A stretch of 64,000 nucleotides of DNA from a virus, in the IMG/VR virus record IMGVR_UViG_3300038620_000134, positions 17,725 to 81,724 of that record; one strand, 5' to 3'. This document shows positions 49,817-59,447 of the stretch, piece by piece. The position numbers were made by a program, and so were the translations under genes. The stretch's first letter is position 1, and each line of letters begins with the position of its first letter. The notes beneath the pieces were generated by a model, which worked only from the letters and a program-made list of their open reading frames with translations, did not search any database and had not been told where the DNA came from.

Positions 49817-51517
49817 TTGAATTTACAGTTTACTAAAAGACAAGTACCTATGACCTATAATATAAAAGAAAAGTATGATGCGTTTTGCGACTTCGACTTA
49901 AAGGGATTAACATACGATTTAATTACTTTTTCAAATAAAATAAAAGAAGAGCATGATGGCTATAAAAAAATTAACAGTACTTTTTATAATTTCCTAGAAA
50001 GTGAATACTTTGATTATGAAGTGTTGATAAACTTTTTTAATGAAATTCATAAAAACATTGATACTTCAAAAAAAGTTTCTTTCTTTTACTATATAAATAA
50101 AAAACTACATCAAGAATTATGTAAAGGTTTAGAAAAAACTACAGACGAACCTTTTTCTTATGCCTTTTTTGATTACCTTATAGAAAATAAAAAAAGCAAG
50201 TTACTTTCTCAATTCATGAGAGGAAATGTTGTGAATACTTATGATTACCCAGTGGCTTTTTATAAAATCAATTTTCTTACTAAACTTTATGTAAAACATG
50301 GATATAACGATTTAGTAAAGTTAAAAAAACTAATAATGAGTCCTTATGAAACCGATATAAGAAATCGTTTTATTTACATAAAAGATTTAGAAAACCTTAA
50401 AGTTTTTGAAAATAGCTTAAAAAAGTTAAATGTTAAAAACCTAACTGAAGTTTTGGATTTTGTTCAATTTGATAGTAAAGAAGCTTTTGAACATGGATTT
50501 GATTTAATTGGGCCTGTACTAACAGAACTTACTAAAAGTGATTCAGTAAATTACCATGATATACGTGAGTTACTCATCGACTTTTTTGAATTTCACATGC
50601 ACTTAATTGATGAAAACTTTATTTACAATAACTTGAACATATTAAATGAAATTAAAAACAGATTCAATGTTGATATGGCATCTAATTATTCTAATTTTTT
50701 CTTTCCTAGTTTAGAATTTGTGGAACTTTGCCTTGAATCAGAAAAAGATAGCTACCCACTAAATCATATTAAAAATACAATATATAAAACAACTTCAAAA
50801 AGTTTTATTCAAAACTTTAATAATTTAAAAAGAATTGAATCCTATGTTTTGGATGATATTGTAAGCGGTGCTTGGGCAGATGAAACAGGAGTAGAGGGTT
50901 TATTAAAATTAAACAATGGTTTTTACAAAATACACCAAAAATACAGACTTTTAAAATTTGAAATAACTAGAGATTTGTTAAAATGCTTTGAAATGGAAAA
51001 AGATATTGATGTGCGGCGTAAACTTAGGTATATGTTTCACTTGTCTTTTATGGATATAACAGCTATAAAGCATTTATTTAACAGTAGTTTAGATTCAACA
51101 CTTTCTGTACATGATAAAATACAATGCATGGGTAAAACATTATATTTTATAGTTGATTACTACGGGGTTACTGGTAAATTGCTAATAAGAAATTACAGTG
51201 AAGCAAACACTCTTTTTTATGCTTTGGAAAAAAAGTATTGTTTTTCTGATTTAATAATACCAATACTAAAATTAATAAGAATTTGGGATACAGAAAAAAA
51301 CAACTTAAAAAGTTCTAATAATTTTGAAGGCCTCGTAAACTTGTCCGATAAGTTTAATAAAGTGAGTTTACTTAATTGGAAGATAGAAGAAACAAGTAGA
51401 AGATACGAATTAATGGATAGTTATAATTGTTACGGCCTTGATCAATTAAAAAATTTAATTGAAAATAGAAGAAAAGAAATCACATATAAGCTTGCATCAA
51501 AATTCAAGTCCACATGA
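49817..51517 (+). CDS. large helical unknown protein, about 555-566 aa
   Basis: Two starts are possible: TTG at 49817 (MNLQFTKRQVP) or ATG at 49850 (MTYNIKEKYDAF). The second has a normal start codon, the first fits the TTG habit of this module. The protein is helical, rich in F, Y, K and N, with no enzyme motif or membrane segment. It may be a virion or assembly protein by position. It ends convergent with the next gene (14-base overlap). Confidence 0.68.
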   Translation: MNLQFTKRQVPMTYNIKEKYDAFCDFDLKGLTYDLITFSNKIKEEHDGYKKINSTFYNFLESEYFDYEVLINFFNEIHKNIDTSKKVSFFYYINKKLHQELCKGLEKTTDEPFSYAFFDYLIENKKSKLLSQFMRGNVVNTYDYPVAFYKINFLTKLYVKHGYNDLVKLKKLIMSPYETDIRNRFIYIKDLENLKVFENSLKKLNVKNLTEVLDFVQFDSKEAFEHGFDLIGPVLTELTKSDSVNYHDIRELLIDFFEFHMHLIDENFIYNNLNILNEIKNRFNVDMASNYSNFFFPSLEFVELCLESEKDSYPLNHIKNTIYKTTSKSFIQNFNNLKRIESYVLDDIVSGAWADETGVEGLLKLNNGFYKIHQKYRLLKFEITRDLLKCFEMEKDIDVRRKLRYMFHLSFMDITAIKHLFNSSLDSTLSVHDKIQCMGKTLYFIVDYYGVTGKLLIRNYSEANTLFYALEKKYCFSDLIIPILKLIRIWDTEKNNLKSSNNFEGLVNLSDKFNKVSLLNWKIEETSRRYELMDSYNCYGLDQLKNLIENRRKEITYKLASKFKST

Positions 51518-51836
51518 TAAACCCAACTAAAATTATAATTAGTAAAAAAACTACATAAATTTTAGAATAAAATACTAAACTTTGGTGTTCATAATATTCA
51601 AAAATAATTTGTTCTATCTCTTCATCAAAATTATTTGAATATTGCATAAATTCAACAAATGATTTAGGAATTTTTAATCCATTATTAAAAGCTTTTATAA
51701 GATCTTCTTTATTGTTATTTTTGCAAAGAGTATTAATTACCTTAAAAGAAGTATCCTTTGAAAGCTTTTTTAATGTAGATTGAAGTTCTGAACTATTTTT
51801 TTCAATAAGTACACAAATGTTATTAATGTCTTCCAA
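51504..51836 (-). CDS. C-tail-anchored membrane protein, 110 aa
   Basis: A soluble helical part (MEDINNICVLIEKNSSELQS) ends in one membrane helix (91-108, KIYVVFLLIIILVGFIMW). It is thus a tail-anchored protein with its N-terminus in the cytoplasm. A late-type box lies 15 bases upstream. Unknown function. Confidence 0.68.
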   Translation of the reverse strand: MEDINNICVLIEKNSSELQSTLKKLSKDTSFKVINTLCKNNNKEDLIKAFNNGLKIPKSFVEFMQYSNNFDEEIEQIIFEYYEHQSLVFYSKIYVVFLLIIILVGFIMWT

Positions 51837-51851
51837 TTTGCTTTTTTTTAT

Positions 51852-51859
51852 TATTTATT
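51852..51859 (-). promoter_or_regulatory. late-type promoter box
   Basis: AATAAATA on the minus strand, 15 bases upstream of the ATG at 51836. Confidence 0.45.
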
Positions 51860-51883
51860 AGGTTTTTATTTTTAACACTATCT

Positions 51884-51891
51884 AATAAATA
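51884..51891 (+). promoter_or_regulatory. late-type promoter box
   Basis: AATAAATA, 14 bases before the TTG start at 51906, divergent from the box at 51852. Confidence 0.45.
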
Positions 51892-51905
51892 ACAAAAAAC
51901 ACACT

Positions 51906-52928
51906 TTGTACTTAAAACACCGCTTTCCAAATAGTTTTTATATAGATCAGTGTGATTCATTTGAGGATGATTACAAAGTAATGCGGTTTTCAAGCAACTG
52001 CATTAAAATTTTAGAAACAGAAAAGGAAATGGGATCACTATGTTTAGATGACACTAAACAGGTGGTTCAACTTTTTGATATATCTGAATATGAATTAAAA
52101 CCATATGAAAAATTAACAATTAATCATTTTTCAGATCCAAATCCTAAAGGGATTGCTTTTGTGGTAGATTACAGCAAACAACAACTTGAAAATGATATTA
52201 ACAAGAGTTGGATTAATTTGCGTTATGAAAGAAACGATGAAAACGAAAGACACACTGGAATTTTTGATTTATCGGGTGATGGAAACTTAAATGTTATTGA
52301 TTATAAAAACTTTGATAAATTTGAACTTAAATTAAATTTTGATTTTGTGTTAGATACTTATAGCGATAAAAACCAAATAGAAGTATATCAAAATGATAGT
52401 CCTATAAACTTTAGTAAAGAAGTTTATTCTTCTAATATAAAAATGCTTGATTTTAGCACAGGCAATTTAGAAAGAGAAACACTTGTTAATGATGAAAAAG
52501 TAGAGTTCTTAGATACAAACTATAACAAGCTTATATTTACTTACAACATAGAACTAAGCCCTCTTTCATATATTAACTATACATTAAACCCCGAAGACCT
52601 TATGCAGGGGATTTTATACTTTAATATTAGTGGTAATTTTACTTATGGAAATCTAATTAATGGAGATTTTGATAAACAGATAGAAGTTCTGGTAGATGAT
52701 CAGATAGGTCAAGACTATACAAATTATTATGGATATAGTGGATATGGAACGCCTATATCAGGAAACATTACTTTTAATGATAAACTTATTGGAAAATCCA
52801 TAGAAAAGTATTCAAGTTTATTTAACTTTTATTTTCAAAACACAATAGGAATGCAACGTTTACCAAATGTTATTTTACATAATCCACATAATTATAAAGT
52901 TGAAGTAAAAAAACTAGAATTTAAATGA
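51906..52928 (+). CDS. virion protein with a dockerin-like calcium loop
   Basis: 340 residues from TTG (MYLKHRFPNSFYIDQCDSFE), beta-rich. At about 121-136 GIFDLSGDGNLNVIDYKNF fits the D-x-(N/S)-x-D-G-x-(I/L/V)-N-x-x-D calcium loop of dockerin or EF-hand-like domains, present once here. The rest has no known family. The late-type box and the 4-base overlap with the next gene place it in the structural module; it may be a tail-completion or fibre-attachment protein. Confidence 0.68.
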   Translation: MYLKHRFPNSFYIDQCDSFEDDYKVMRFSSNCIKILETEKEMGSLCLDDTKQVVQLFDISEYELKPYEKLTINHFSDPNPKGIAFVVDYSKQQLENDINKSWINLRYERNDENERHTGIFDLSGDGNLNVIDYKNFDKFELKLNFDFVLDTYSDKNQIEVYQNDSPINFSKEVYSSNIKMLDFSTGNLERETLVNDEKVEFLDTNYNKLIFTYNIELSPLSYINYTLNPEDLMQGILYFNISGNFTYGNLINGDFDKQIEVLVDDQIGQDYTNYYGYSGYGTPISGNITFNDKLIGKSIEKYSSLFNFYFQNTIGMQRLPNVILHNPHNYKVEVKKLEFK

Positions 52929-53299
52929 AATTAAGATCATTTCAAAAATTTTTAGAAGATAAACAAGTAGATGAAGAATCTATACATACAACAGCCAGTT
53001 TCGCTTATGGAACATTAGGTTATGATTCACCTTTTTATACAGTAAAGTTTTTACCTTACCAAACCTTTAGACCCATATCACCAAAAGAAGATCCCGAACC
53101 AGAACAGAATGATTATACGGATAATTTTCAAATAGGTGATACTGTAAAATTTGAAAGGAATAATGATCTACTTAAAGGAAAACTAATAAAAATAATAGTA
53201 TCTAAATCTACAGGTGAAGGAACGTTTCTTATTGTTTTTGTACCGGAACGTCAAAAACGTTATAAAGTTGATCCAACCAAAGCAGAAAAAATAAATTAA
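52925..53299 (+). CDS. candidate capsid-targeted protein with SH3-like domain
   Basis: 124 residues beginning MKLRSFQKFLEDKQVDEES: the S-F-x-x-F-L motif plus a V-D-E site, as in the LRR proteins. The C-terminal 60 residues (NFQIGDTVKFERNNDLLKGK...RYKVDPTKAEKI) look like a small SH3/KOW-type barrel that could bind nucleic acid. Function unknown. Confidence 0.68.
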   Translation: MKLRSFQKFLEDKQVDEESIHTTASFAYGTLGYDSPFYTVKFLPYQTFRPISPKEDPEPEQNDYTDNFQIGDTVKFERNNDLLKGKLIKIIVSKSTGEGTFLIVFVPERQKRYKVDPTKAEKIN

Positions 53300-53333
53300 T
53301 GGTTCTAAAACGGCATTTTTCAATTATACAAAA

Positions 53334-53341
53334 AATAAATA
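53334..53341 (+). promoter_or_regulatory. late-type promoter box
   Basis: AATAAATA, 15 bases before the TTG start at 53357. Confidence 0.45.
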
Positions 53342-53356
53342 CAAAAAACAATTAAT

Positions 53357-54127
53357 TTGTCAAAGAAAAAGAATACTACGAAAAACCAAAACGGCCAAAG
53401 TGACCATGAAAGTAATTATTTTGATGCTCGTGAAAATATAGTTGATGTTAAAGTTCTTAACAAAGTTAACTTCTTAAATGAAAACCAAAAAAAGCTTTAT
53501 TCAAACATAGATTCAAAAGATATTGTTTTTGCTATTGGACCAGCAGGAACAGCTAAAACTTTTATTAGTGTTTTTTCAGCACTTAAACTTTTTCTTAGAA
53601 AAAATAATAAGAAAAACTATAATTATGATAAAATAATTTTAATAAGACCTGCTGTAGAAGCAGAAGAAAATCTTGGTTATTTGCCCGGAGATATTAATGA
53701 AAAAATAGATCCATTTTTAAACGTTTATTATATGATAATAGATGAAATATTACAAAACGGTAATGGATATTATACATCACCCAAACCATCGCAAAGTTTA
53801 ATTGACCATGATTTAGCTAATTATGAAACCTTTAGCTATTTAAGAGGAAAAACATTTAAAAATTCACTTATATTAGTTGATGAAGCTCAAAACATAACTG
53901 ATTCTCAAATGAAACTTTTAGTAACTAGGGTTGGAATAAATTCAAAGTTAATATTAACGGGAGATACAAAACAGTCTGACATTGGAAAAAATGTGGCACT
54001 TGAGCATTGGGCAAAAAAGTTAAATAATCTTTCAGAAGTAGGGTTAGTAGAATTTTCTGATGAAGATATTGTTCGTAATCCATTAATTACAAAAGTCCTT
54101 AAAACTATGGAAAATAAAAGCGAATAA
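53357..54127 (+). CDS. PhoH-like ATPase
   Basis: 256 residues from TTG. Walker A GPAGTAKTF (61-69), IRPAVEAEENLGYLPGDINE, FKNSLILVDEAQNITDSQ (Walker B DEAQ) and ILTGDTKQSD (motif III-like) are all PhoH signatures. PhoH proteins are P-loop ATPases related to SF1 helicases and are common in myophages, where they may act on RNA. The first 30 residues are a charged, asparagine-rich extension. Length fits the family (about 220-250 plus extension). Confidence 0.9.
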   Translation: MSKKKNTTKNQNGQSDHESNYFDARENIVDVKVLNKVNFLNENQKKLYSNIDSKDIVFAIGPAGTAKTFISVFSALKLFLRKNNKKNYNYDKIILIRPAVEAEENLGYLPGDINEKIDPFLNVYYMIIDEILQNGNGYYTSPKPSQSLIDHDLANYETFSYLRGKTFKNSLILVDEAQNITDSQMKLLVTRVGINSKLILTGDTKQSDIGKNVALEHWAKKLNNLSEVGLVEFSDEDIVRNPLITKVLKTMENKSE

Positions 54128-54150
54128 AAAAAAAATATTACTAGTATAAA

Positions 54151-54846
54151 ATGGAATTTTTTGATAAAGTAAAAATATTGTCTCCCCTTCTTACTGAAAT
54201 TGGAATAGTTGCAGCGGTAATACTTGTTGGTATTTTAACGGGCATAATTAAAGTTTTTATAATGCCTAAGTTAAAAACATGGATTGAAAAATTAAAAAAA
54301 GATAAATTTAACAAAGATTTTCGTAAAAATTTTGAACAAGTTCATATTGTTAATGAAAGACTAAAAGAACTTAGAATAAAAACAAATGCAGATAGAGCTT
54401 TTATCGCTAGATTTCATAACGGAGTTCAGTTCACGCGAGAAAACATGCACAGTTACTTTCTTACTATAACACATGAAACTGTTTCACCGGGAACTTATCC
54501 TAATTGGAACAGTATGCAAAGAATTCCAATAACAAAGTATTCAAATATTTTTAATGAAATTTTTAACAAAGAAGATAAAGTAATTTTTACAAACAATATT
54601 AAAAATAATGATGTAGATTCTTTGGGGCATCAAGACTTTCAATTACTTAAATTCGAGTATGGAATAGAATCTATAATAATAGGGCTTCTTAGAAACAAAA
54701 AAAATGAATACATTGGAATATATGCACTGGGTTGGAATCATAGCCTAATAGAAGAAAATGCTATTACAAGAAGTGAAGGTAATGAAGGCAATCAAGTATA
54801 TAAAAGGTTTTGTTCATTTGGACAAAATGTAAAAAACTTTTTTTAA
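54151..54846 (+). CDS. membrane protein with GAF-like sensor fold
   Basis: 231 residues. One membrane helix at about 17-40 (IGIVAAVILVGILTGIIKVF), a basic linker, then TNADRAFIARFHNGVQFTRE, MHSYFLTITHETVSPGTYPN and a later IESIIIGLLRNKKNEYIGIY. The ADRxxxxRFHNG motif followed by a late GLLRN...GIY strand is the pattern of a small GAF-like domain seen in tailed phages behind a membrane anchor. Ligand unknown. Confidence 0.7.
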   Translation: MEFFDKVKILSPLLTEIGIVAAVILVGILTGIIKVFIMPKLKTWIEKLKKDKFNKDFRKNFEQVHIVNERLKELRIKTNADRAFIARFHNGVQFTRENMHSYFLTITHETVSPGTYPNWNSMQRIPITKYSNIFNEIFNKEDKVIFTNNIKNNDVDSLGHQDFQLLKFEYGIESIIIGLLRNKKNEYIGIYALGWNHSLIEENAITRSEGNEGNQVYKRFCSFGQNVKNFF

Positions 54847-54878
54847 TTACTAAAAACCATTTTAAATTACTTTAATTA

Positions 54879-54912
54879 AAAACCCAATGTTTTCATTAGG
54901 GTTTTTTTTTTT
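54879..54912 (+). terminator. intrinsic terminator
   Basis: AAACCCAATG-TTTT-CATTAGGGTTT pairs with one bulge and is followed by about ten T. It separates the GAF-like gene from the tape-measure gene. Confidence 0.85.
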
Positions 54913-54923
54913 AGCTAGAATAA

Positions 54924-54931
54924 AATAAATA
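54924..54931 (+). promoter_or_regulatory. late-type promoter box
   Basis: AATAAATA, 17 bases before the TTG start at 54949, right after the terminator. Confidence 0.5.
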
Positions 54932-54948
54932 AAAAAACCCCTAGTAGC

Positions 54949-57900
54949 TTGGAACAATACCTACAACAACAAGTTTCAATATTTAGCAGAATAGAGCAGA
55001 TTCAAAATCAACAACTAAAAACACTTCAATCTGTAAACACGGGTATTAATGAACTAATAAACGTATTTAAAGAAGAAGCTGGTGGTGGTATGATGTCTAG
55101 TATGGCGGGCACTATGGCTGCTAGCAAAGTAATGGGTGGTCTTGGTGGAGGAAAAGCTGAACCTGCACAAGGTGGTGTTAGTCCCAACTTAGCTAGCATG
55201 TTAGGACTTAAAAATCTTACTAAGCTTTCTAATAGATTAAAGGGTCTTTCTGGTTCTTTAAGAGAACTTGATGAAGCAGCTAGGGGTGCTGATGGCAAAA
55301 TAACGATAGCAGAAATACTAGATAGAATTAATAAGGAAGCAGATGAAGGACAAGGAAAAGGATTAAAGTTTGTAAAAACCATAACAAACAGTATAGAAGA
55401 CTTTGCTAAAGCAATACAAAAAGCGGGCACCAGATTAGAAAAACGTGGTAAACGGGCGGTTGATGCTATATTTGATATAATACGAAGATTTGATAGGGAA
55501 TTCAGGGAAATGAATACAGCAAGACTTTATCGTGGTGCACAGGCTATTGAAAAGTTTAGAAATGTACTTATTGGCTTTTCATTTGCACTTGCTGTTTCAA
55601 CTCCTTTACTGTTGGCGGGGCTTCCAGCAGCTATTATGTTTCCAATTATAGCACGAAGTATTTACAAAGGATTTAATACTGTAAGTGATAAAGAAAAAAC
55701 AAGTAATGCAACGGAATCAATGCGAAATTTAGCCATTGGAATGTTTGTTTTAGCATTTGCAGTTTATTTCTTTGGTAACTTTATAAGTATCGCAGATGTT
55801 TTATTCTTTTCTTTATCTGTTATGTTAATTGTGCTTCCGTTAAAATTATTAAACAGGGGAATGCAACGTAGAGATGGTGAATATGGAGTTGGTCAAGATT
55901 TCATTTATTTAGCCTTAGGTATAACTGTTTTAACGCTGGCAGTATATTCATTTTCAAACTTTATAACATTTGCTGGGATATTAAAGTTTAACTTCTTCTT
56001 ACTATCAATAGTAGCTTTTAATTATCTTATGAGTAAAGTAACACGTTTTAATCCTGGTTGGACTTTTGTTCAACTAGCAGCAGGAATTTTTGCATTGGGT
56101 CTTTCTATATACTTTTTTGACGTGTTTGTTGGTGGTATAGAAGGGGGGCGGCTCTTAAAGCTTGCAGTTATTCTTGGTGCTATAATTGGTATTGGAATAT
56201 TGGCAGGTAACTTTTCCAGCTTGATAGCGTTGGGTGCTCTGTCATTAACTATAATGGGTGTTGCATTTATTACACTTGGTATAGGGTTAATGATATTTAC
56301 TGCAGCAAGTACAATATTTTTTAATAATCCTGCTAATATTGTTAGGTCCACTTTAATACTAGGTGGTTTGGTAGCTGTGTTTAGTGCAGCAGGTGGTGTT
56401 GCACCGCTTATGATGGCTGGTGGAGCTGCATTTTTAATTGTAGGTGTTGCATTAATATCACTAGGAATAGGATTAATGTTATTTAGTTTAGCATTGTCTT
56501 TGTTTGAAGATAATATGATAGATCAGTCTAAAAAGATTATAATGGGTCTTAGTTTTGCCTTTATGAAAGCAGGTACAATGGCAGCACTTGTTATACCTGG
56601 TGCTATTGCTATGACAATGGTTGGTGTGTCTTTAATCATATTAAGTGTGGGTTTGATGCTTTTAAGTTTATCTCTTAATATGTTTTCAACTGAAATGATA
56701 CCAACGATGAAAAACGTAATGAATGGTATTATTGATCAATTTAAAACAGCAGGACTATATTCTCCTCTAATAATAACAGGTTCTATAGCTATGATACTAG
56801 CGGGAACCGCACTTATTACTATTAGTATAGGGTTAATGATATTTCAAGCAACAAACTTTACACAAAGCGACTCTAAAAAATTAAAAATGGCCGTTGGAAC
56901 CGTAAAGGAAACTGTAGGAGGTGTTCCATCTGGCGGTGGTTTCTTATCACAATTAGGTGGTTCTGTTGCTGCGGGTGCTCAAGCGGGAATAATTATTGCA
57001 CATGCTGGCGCAATGGTTATAGCAGGTACAGCTTTAATCACTATTGCAACTGGTCTGGCTGCTTTTAAAGCTACTGGTTTTACTCAGGAAGATGCCAATA
57101 CAATGAAAAGTGCTATTACAAAAATAGCTGAAGTATTTTCCTATCCTATGAGTGAAGAAGCAAAAGAAAAAGGTATTAATCCGGCCAAAATGATGGCGGG
57201 TATTGCGGCACTTTCTGATGCTGGTAATGTTTTATCAGATTTAGCAAGGGGTGTTCAAGAATTTGCAAACCTTACATTCACAAAATACGAATATAGAGAT
57301 GGTGAACTCCGACCTGTTAAAAAAGTACAACTAACCGAAGATCACTTTAACAGAGTTGGTAAAGGTATGGCAAAAATTATTACTTCTATATCTGGACCAC
57401 TTGCAGAAGTTGGTAGATTAGAAATGGGAATGGGTCCTAAAACATCAATGGGTCAACAACTTGTTGGTCTTATAGGTGGTGGTAAAGGTGGTTTTGTATC
57501 AAAAGGTGTTGCAAGTTTACAAGGTATTGGTAACGTACTTACTGGTTTAGCAAGGGGTGTTCAAGAATTTGCAAATCTTACATTTACTGAATATGAAGTT
57601 GTAAATGCAGGAACAAAGGATGCAAAGGTTGTTCCGAAAAAGAAAACGCAACTTACTCCTGAAAAAATGAGAAAAGCTCAAATGAATATTATAACTACAA
57701 TATCAACAGTTGCGTCGGCTTTCGCGGCTGTTGGTAGAAATGTTGTTGAAAAGGGTGGTATATTAGGTGATGATAAAAATTACGCAAAAGAAGGTAAGAA
57801 AAGTCTTGAAGGAACTGGTAAAATTTTAGTGGGACTTGCAGAAGCAATTCCTAAATATGCTAACATGACTTTTATACAACATGAAATAAAGGATGGTAAA

Positions 57901-59025
57901 GTTGTTCCTAAGAAAAAAGTTCAACTTACAACTGGAAAGGGTGGAGATATAGATAGAGCTAAAACTAATATGATAAAGGTTCTTACTGCCGTGGGCGAGG
58001 CATTTGCTGAAGTTGGTAAGGCTGCAAAAGGTGAATCAGATGATGGTATGCTCTCATCTTTATTTAGTGGTGATACAAATTATATTAAAATAGGAATGCA
58101 AAGTATTAAAGGAACAGGCAAAATACTTAGTAATCTTGCATCTGCTATTGCATCCTATGCAAAATTAGAATTTCCTGTAATTAATAACAAGGGAGAAGTT
58201 GTTGAATATAGAAAAATTAAAGAGGGTCAAATATCAAAAGCTGGTGATAATGCAAATAGAATTTTAATTGCATTTGGCAACGCATTTTATCATTTTGGAA
58301 AACAATATAAACAAAATAAAGAAAATGTTGATACTGGTTTAAAAATAACCAAAAAAGTAATGGATAAAATAAGCACAGTAACTGACACGATTAAACAAGT
58401 AACAGAATTAAAACCCACTAAAATTACAAGCTCAGCACAAAATTTACAAAAGTTCCTTACATCGGTTTTAAGTGTTTTTAATCCCCAACAAGATGCTATG
58501 CTTCAGAAAAAACAAGAAGAACTTAGTAAATTTACTGCAAATATTAAAACGCTCTCGGACCAAGTTCAAACTTTTGGAACTGTAGCTAAACATTTTGAAA
58601 GAATAGAAAAAGCTGTTAGTAATATGGCTAAATCTATTAATTCAATTGAAATGGAAAGACTTAAAAAAACGGCTGAAATATTTGGTGGTGGCTATGAAGT
58701 AATTCAAAATATGCAACAGCAAAGTCTTAATATGTACATTGGAAGTGATGTACAACAAGGAGTTGCTACTAATACTGCTGAAGGAGGTGGCAATGAATCC
58801 ATTTTAGGGGGTATGTTTGGTGGAGGCAATGAAAATCAGGGTGGGGGTGAAGAAGAACAACGACAAATTAAAGAAGAAACAAGACGGGTTCGTGAACAAG
58901 TTCGGGAAGGAAGCAACGTGCAATCACAGGCTGCCATGTCTCAAACTACTGAACTGCAAGAACTTAAATCACTTCTTCAGGAAATGAATGATAATCTTAG
59001 AGATATAAAAGGTAACTTAGCTTAA
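54949..59025 (+). CDS. probable tail tape-measure protein
   Basis: 1358 residues, the largest protein here, starting at TTG (MEQYLQQQVSIFSRIEQIQN). A coiled-coil start leads into a glycine/alanine/methionine-rich segment. About a dozen hydrophobic helices follow between residues 200 and 700 (IGFSFALAVSTPLLLAGLPA; VSLIILSVGLMLLSLSL). The second half has repeated blocks (LARGVQEFANLTF, then VPKKKVQLT, three to four times). Long, helical, with a hydrophobic centre: the profile of a tape-measure or channel-forming tail protein. The C-terminus is a coiled coil with gly-rich linkers. At about 1.5 angstrom per residue it would fit a tail near 200 nm. Confidence 0.72.
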   Translation: MEQYLQQQVSIFSRIEQIQNQQLKTLQSVNTGINELINVFKEEAGGGMMSSMAGTMAASKVMGGLGGGKAEPAQGGVSPNLASMLGLKNLTKLSNRLKGLSGSLRELDEAARGADGKITIAEILDRINKEADEGQGKGLKFVKTITNSIEDFAKAIQKAGTRLEKRGKRAVDAIFDIIRRFDREFREMNTARLYRGAQAIEKFRNVLIGFSFALAVSTPLLLAGLPAAIMFPIIARSIYKGFNTVSDKEKTSNATESMRNLAIGMFVLAFAVYFFGNFISIADVLFFSLSVMLIVLPLKLLNRGMQRRDGEYGVGQDFIYLALGITVLTLAVYSFSNFITFAGILKFNFFLLSIVAFNYLMSKVTRFNPGWTFVQLAAGIFALGLSIYFFDVFVGGIEGGRLLKLAVILGAIIGIGILAGNFSSLIALGALSLTIMGVAFITLGIGLMIFTAASTIFFNNPANIVRSTLILGGLVAVFSAAGGVAPLMMAGGAAFLIVGVALISLGIGLMLFSLALSLFEDNMIDQSKKIIMGLSFAFMKAGTMAALVIPGAIAMTMVGVSLIILSVGLMLLSLSLNMFSTEMIPTMKNVMNGIIDQFKTAGLYSPLIITGSIAMILAGTALITISIGLMIFQATNFTQSDSKKLKMAVGTVKETVGGVPSGGGFLSQLGGSVAAGAQAGIIIAHAGAMVIAGTALITIATGLAAFKATGFTQEDANTMKSAITKIAEVFSYPMSEEAKEKGINPAKMMAGIAALSDAGNVLSDLARGVQEFANLTFTKYEYRDGELRPVKKVQLTEDHFNRVGKGMAKIITSISGPLAEVGRLEMGMGPKTSMGQQLVGLIGGGKGGFVSKGVASLQGIGNVLTGLARGVQEFANLTFTEYEVVNAGTKDAKVVPKKKTQLTPEKMRKAQMNIITTISTVASAFAAVGRNVVEKGGILGDDKNYAKEGKKSLEGTGKILVGLAEAIPKYANMTFIQHEIKDGKVVPKKKVQLTTGKGGDIDRAKTNMIKVLTAVGEAFAEVGKAAKGESDDGMLSSLFSGDTNYIKIGMQSIKGTGKILSNLASAIASYAKLEFPVINNKGEVVEYRKIKEGQISKAGDNANRILIAFGNAFYHFGKQYKQNKENVDTGLKITKKVMDKISTVTDTIKQVTELKPTKITSSAQNLQKFLTSVLSVFNPQQDAMLQKKQEELSKFTANIKTLSDQVQTFGTVAKHFERIEKAVSNMAKSINSIEMERLKKTAEIFGGGYEVIQNMQQQSLNMYIGSDVQQGVATNTAEGGGNESILGGMFGGGNENQGGGEEEQRQIKEETRRVREQVREGSNVQSQAAMSQTTELQELKSLLQEMNDNLRDIKGNLA

Positions 59026-59026
59026 T

Positions 59027-59034
59027 AATAAATA
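59027..59034 (+). promoter_or_regulatory. late-type promoter box
   Basis: AATAAATA, overlapping the end of the tape-measure gene, 12 bases before the ATG at 59047. Confidence 0.45.
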
Positions 59035-59046
59035 AGTAAAAAATAT

Positions 59047-59427
59047 ATGAAAAACAAACTTCCAACCTTTAACGAATTTATAAAAGAACAATGGAATTCA
59101 AATTTTCGGATTAATGAAAAAGAATCTCAATATACCAAAAAGTTTCATGATAAATATGGTGAACTTGATGGTGAAGGCAGTGGAAAAGATGCCTTTATAG
59201 AAGAAGTTGCGGAAAAAACACACGATAACCTAGGCGTTAATAAATCCGAACTTAAAGATGCTCTATCTGAAGTTTATGATAGGGGGCTGGCAGCCTATCA
59301 AACAAGCCATAGAAAAGGAACACAAGCAAATCAATGGGCAATAGCTCGCGTATATTCATTTATAGTAGATGGAAAAACCAGACAAAGAGCGGATTCTGAT
59401 TTGGCAGAAGAAATTGGTCTTGAGTAA
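59047..59427 (+). CDS. candidate capsid-targeted protein, DUF5824-like
   Basis: 126 residues. It begins MKNKLPTFNEFIKEQ followed by NFRINEKES: the T-F-x-E-F-I motif and an I-N-E site. The body (YDRGLAAYQTSHRKGTQANQW followed by ARVYSFIVDGKT) resembles the DUF5824 type seen in large myophages and giant viruses (RGLAAxxTGHRPG...QWGxARVxSFL). Role unknown; virion packaging is inferred from the start. Confidence 0.7.
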   Translation: MKNKLPTFNEFIKEQWNSNFRINEKESQYTKKFHDKYGELDGEGSGKDAFIEEVAEKTHDNLGVNKSELKDALSEVYDRGLAAYQTSHRKGTQANQWAIARVYSFIVDGKTRQRADSDLAEEIGLE

Positions 59428-59447
59428 TCACATAAAAAAATAGTCAA

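Noticed and set aside
55026-56351. Minus-strand frames opposite the tape-measure gene
   Set aside because: Shadow frames of a gly/ala-rich coding sequence.
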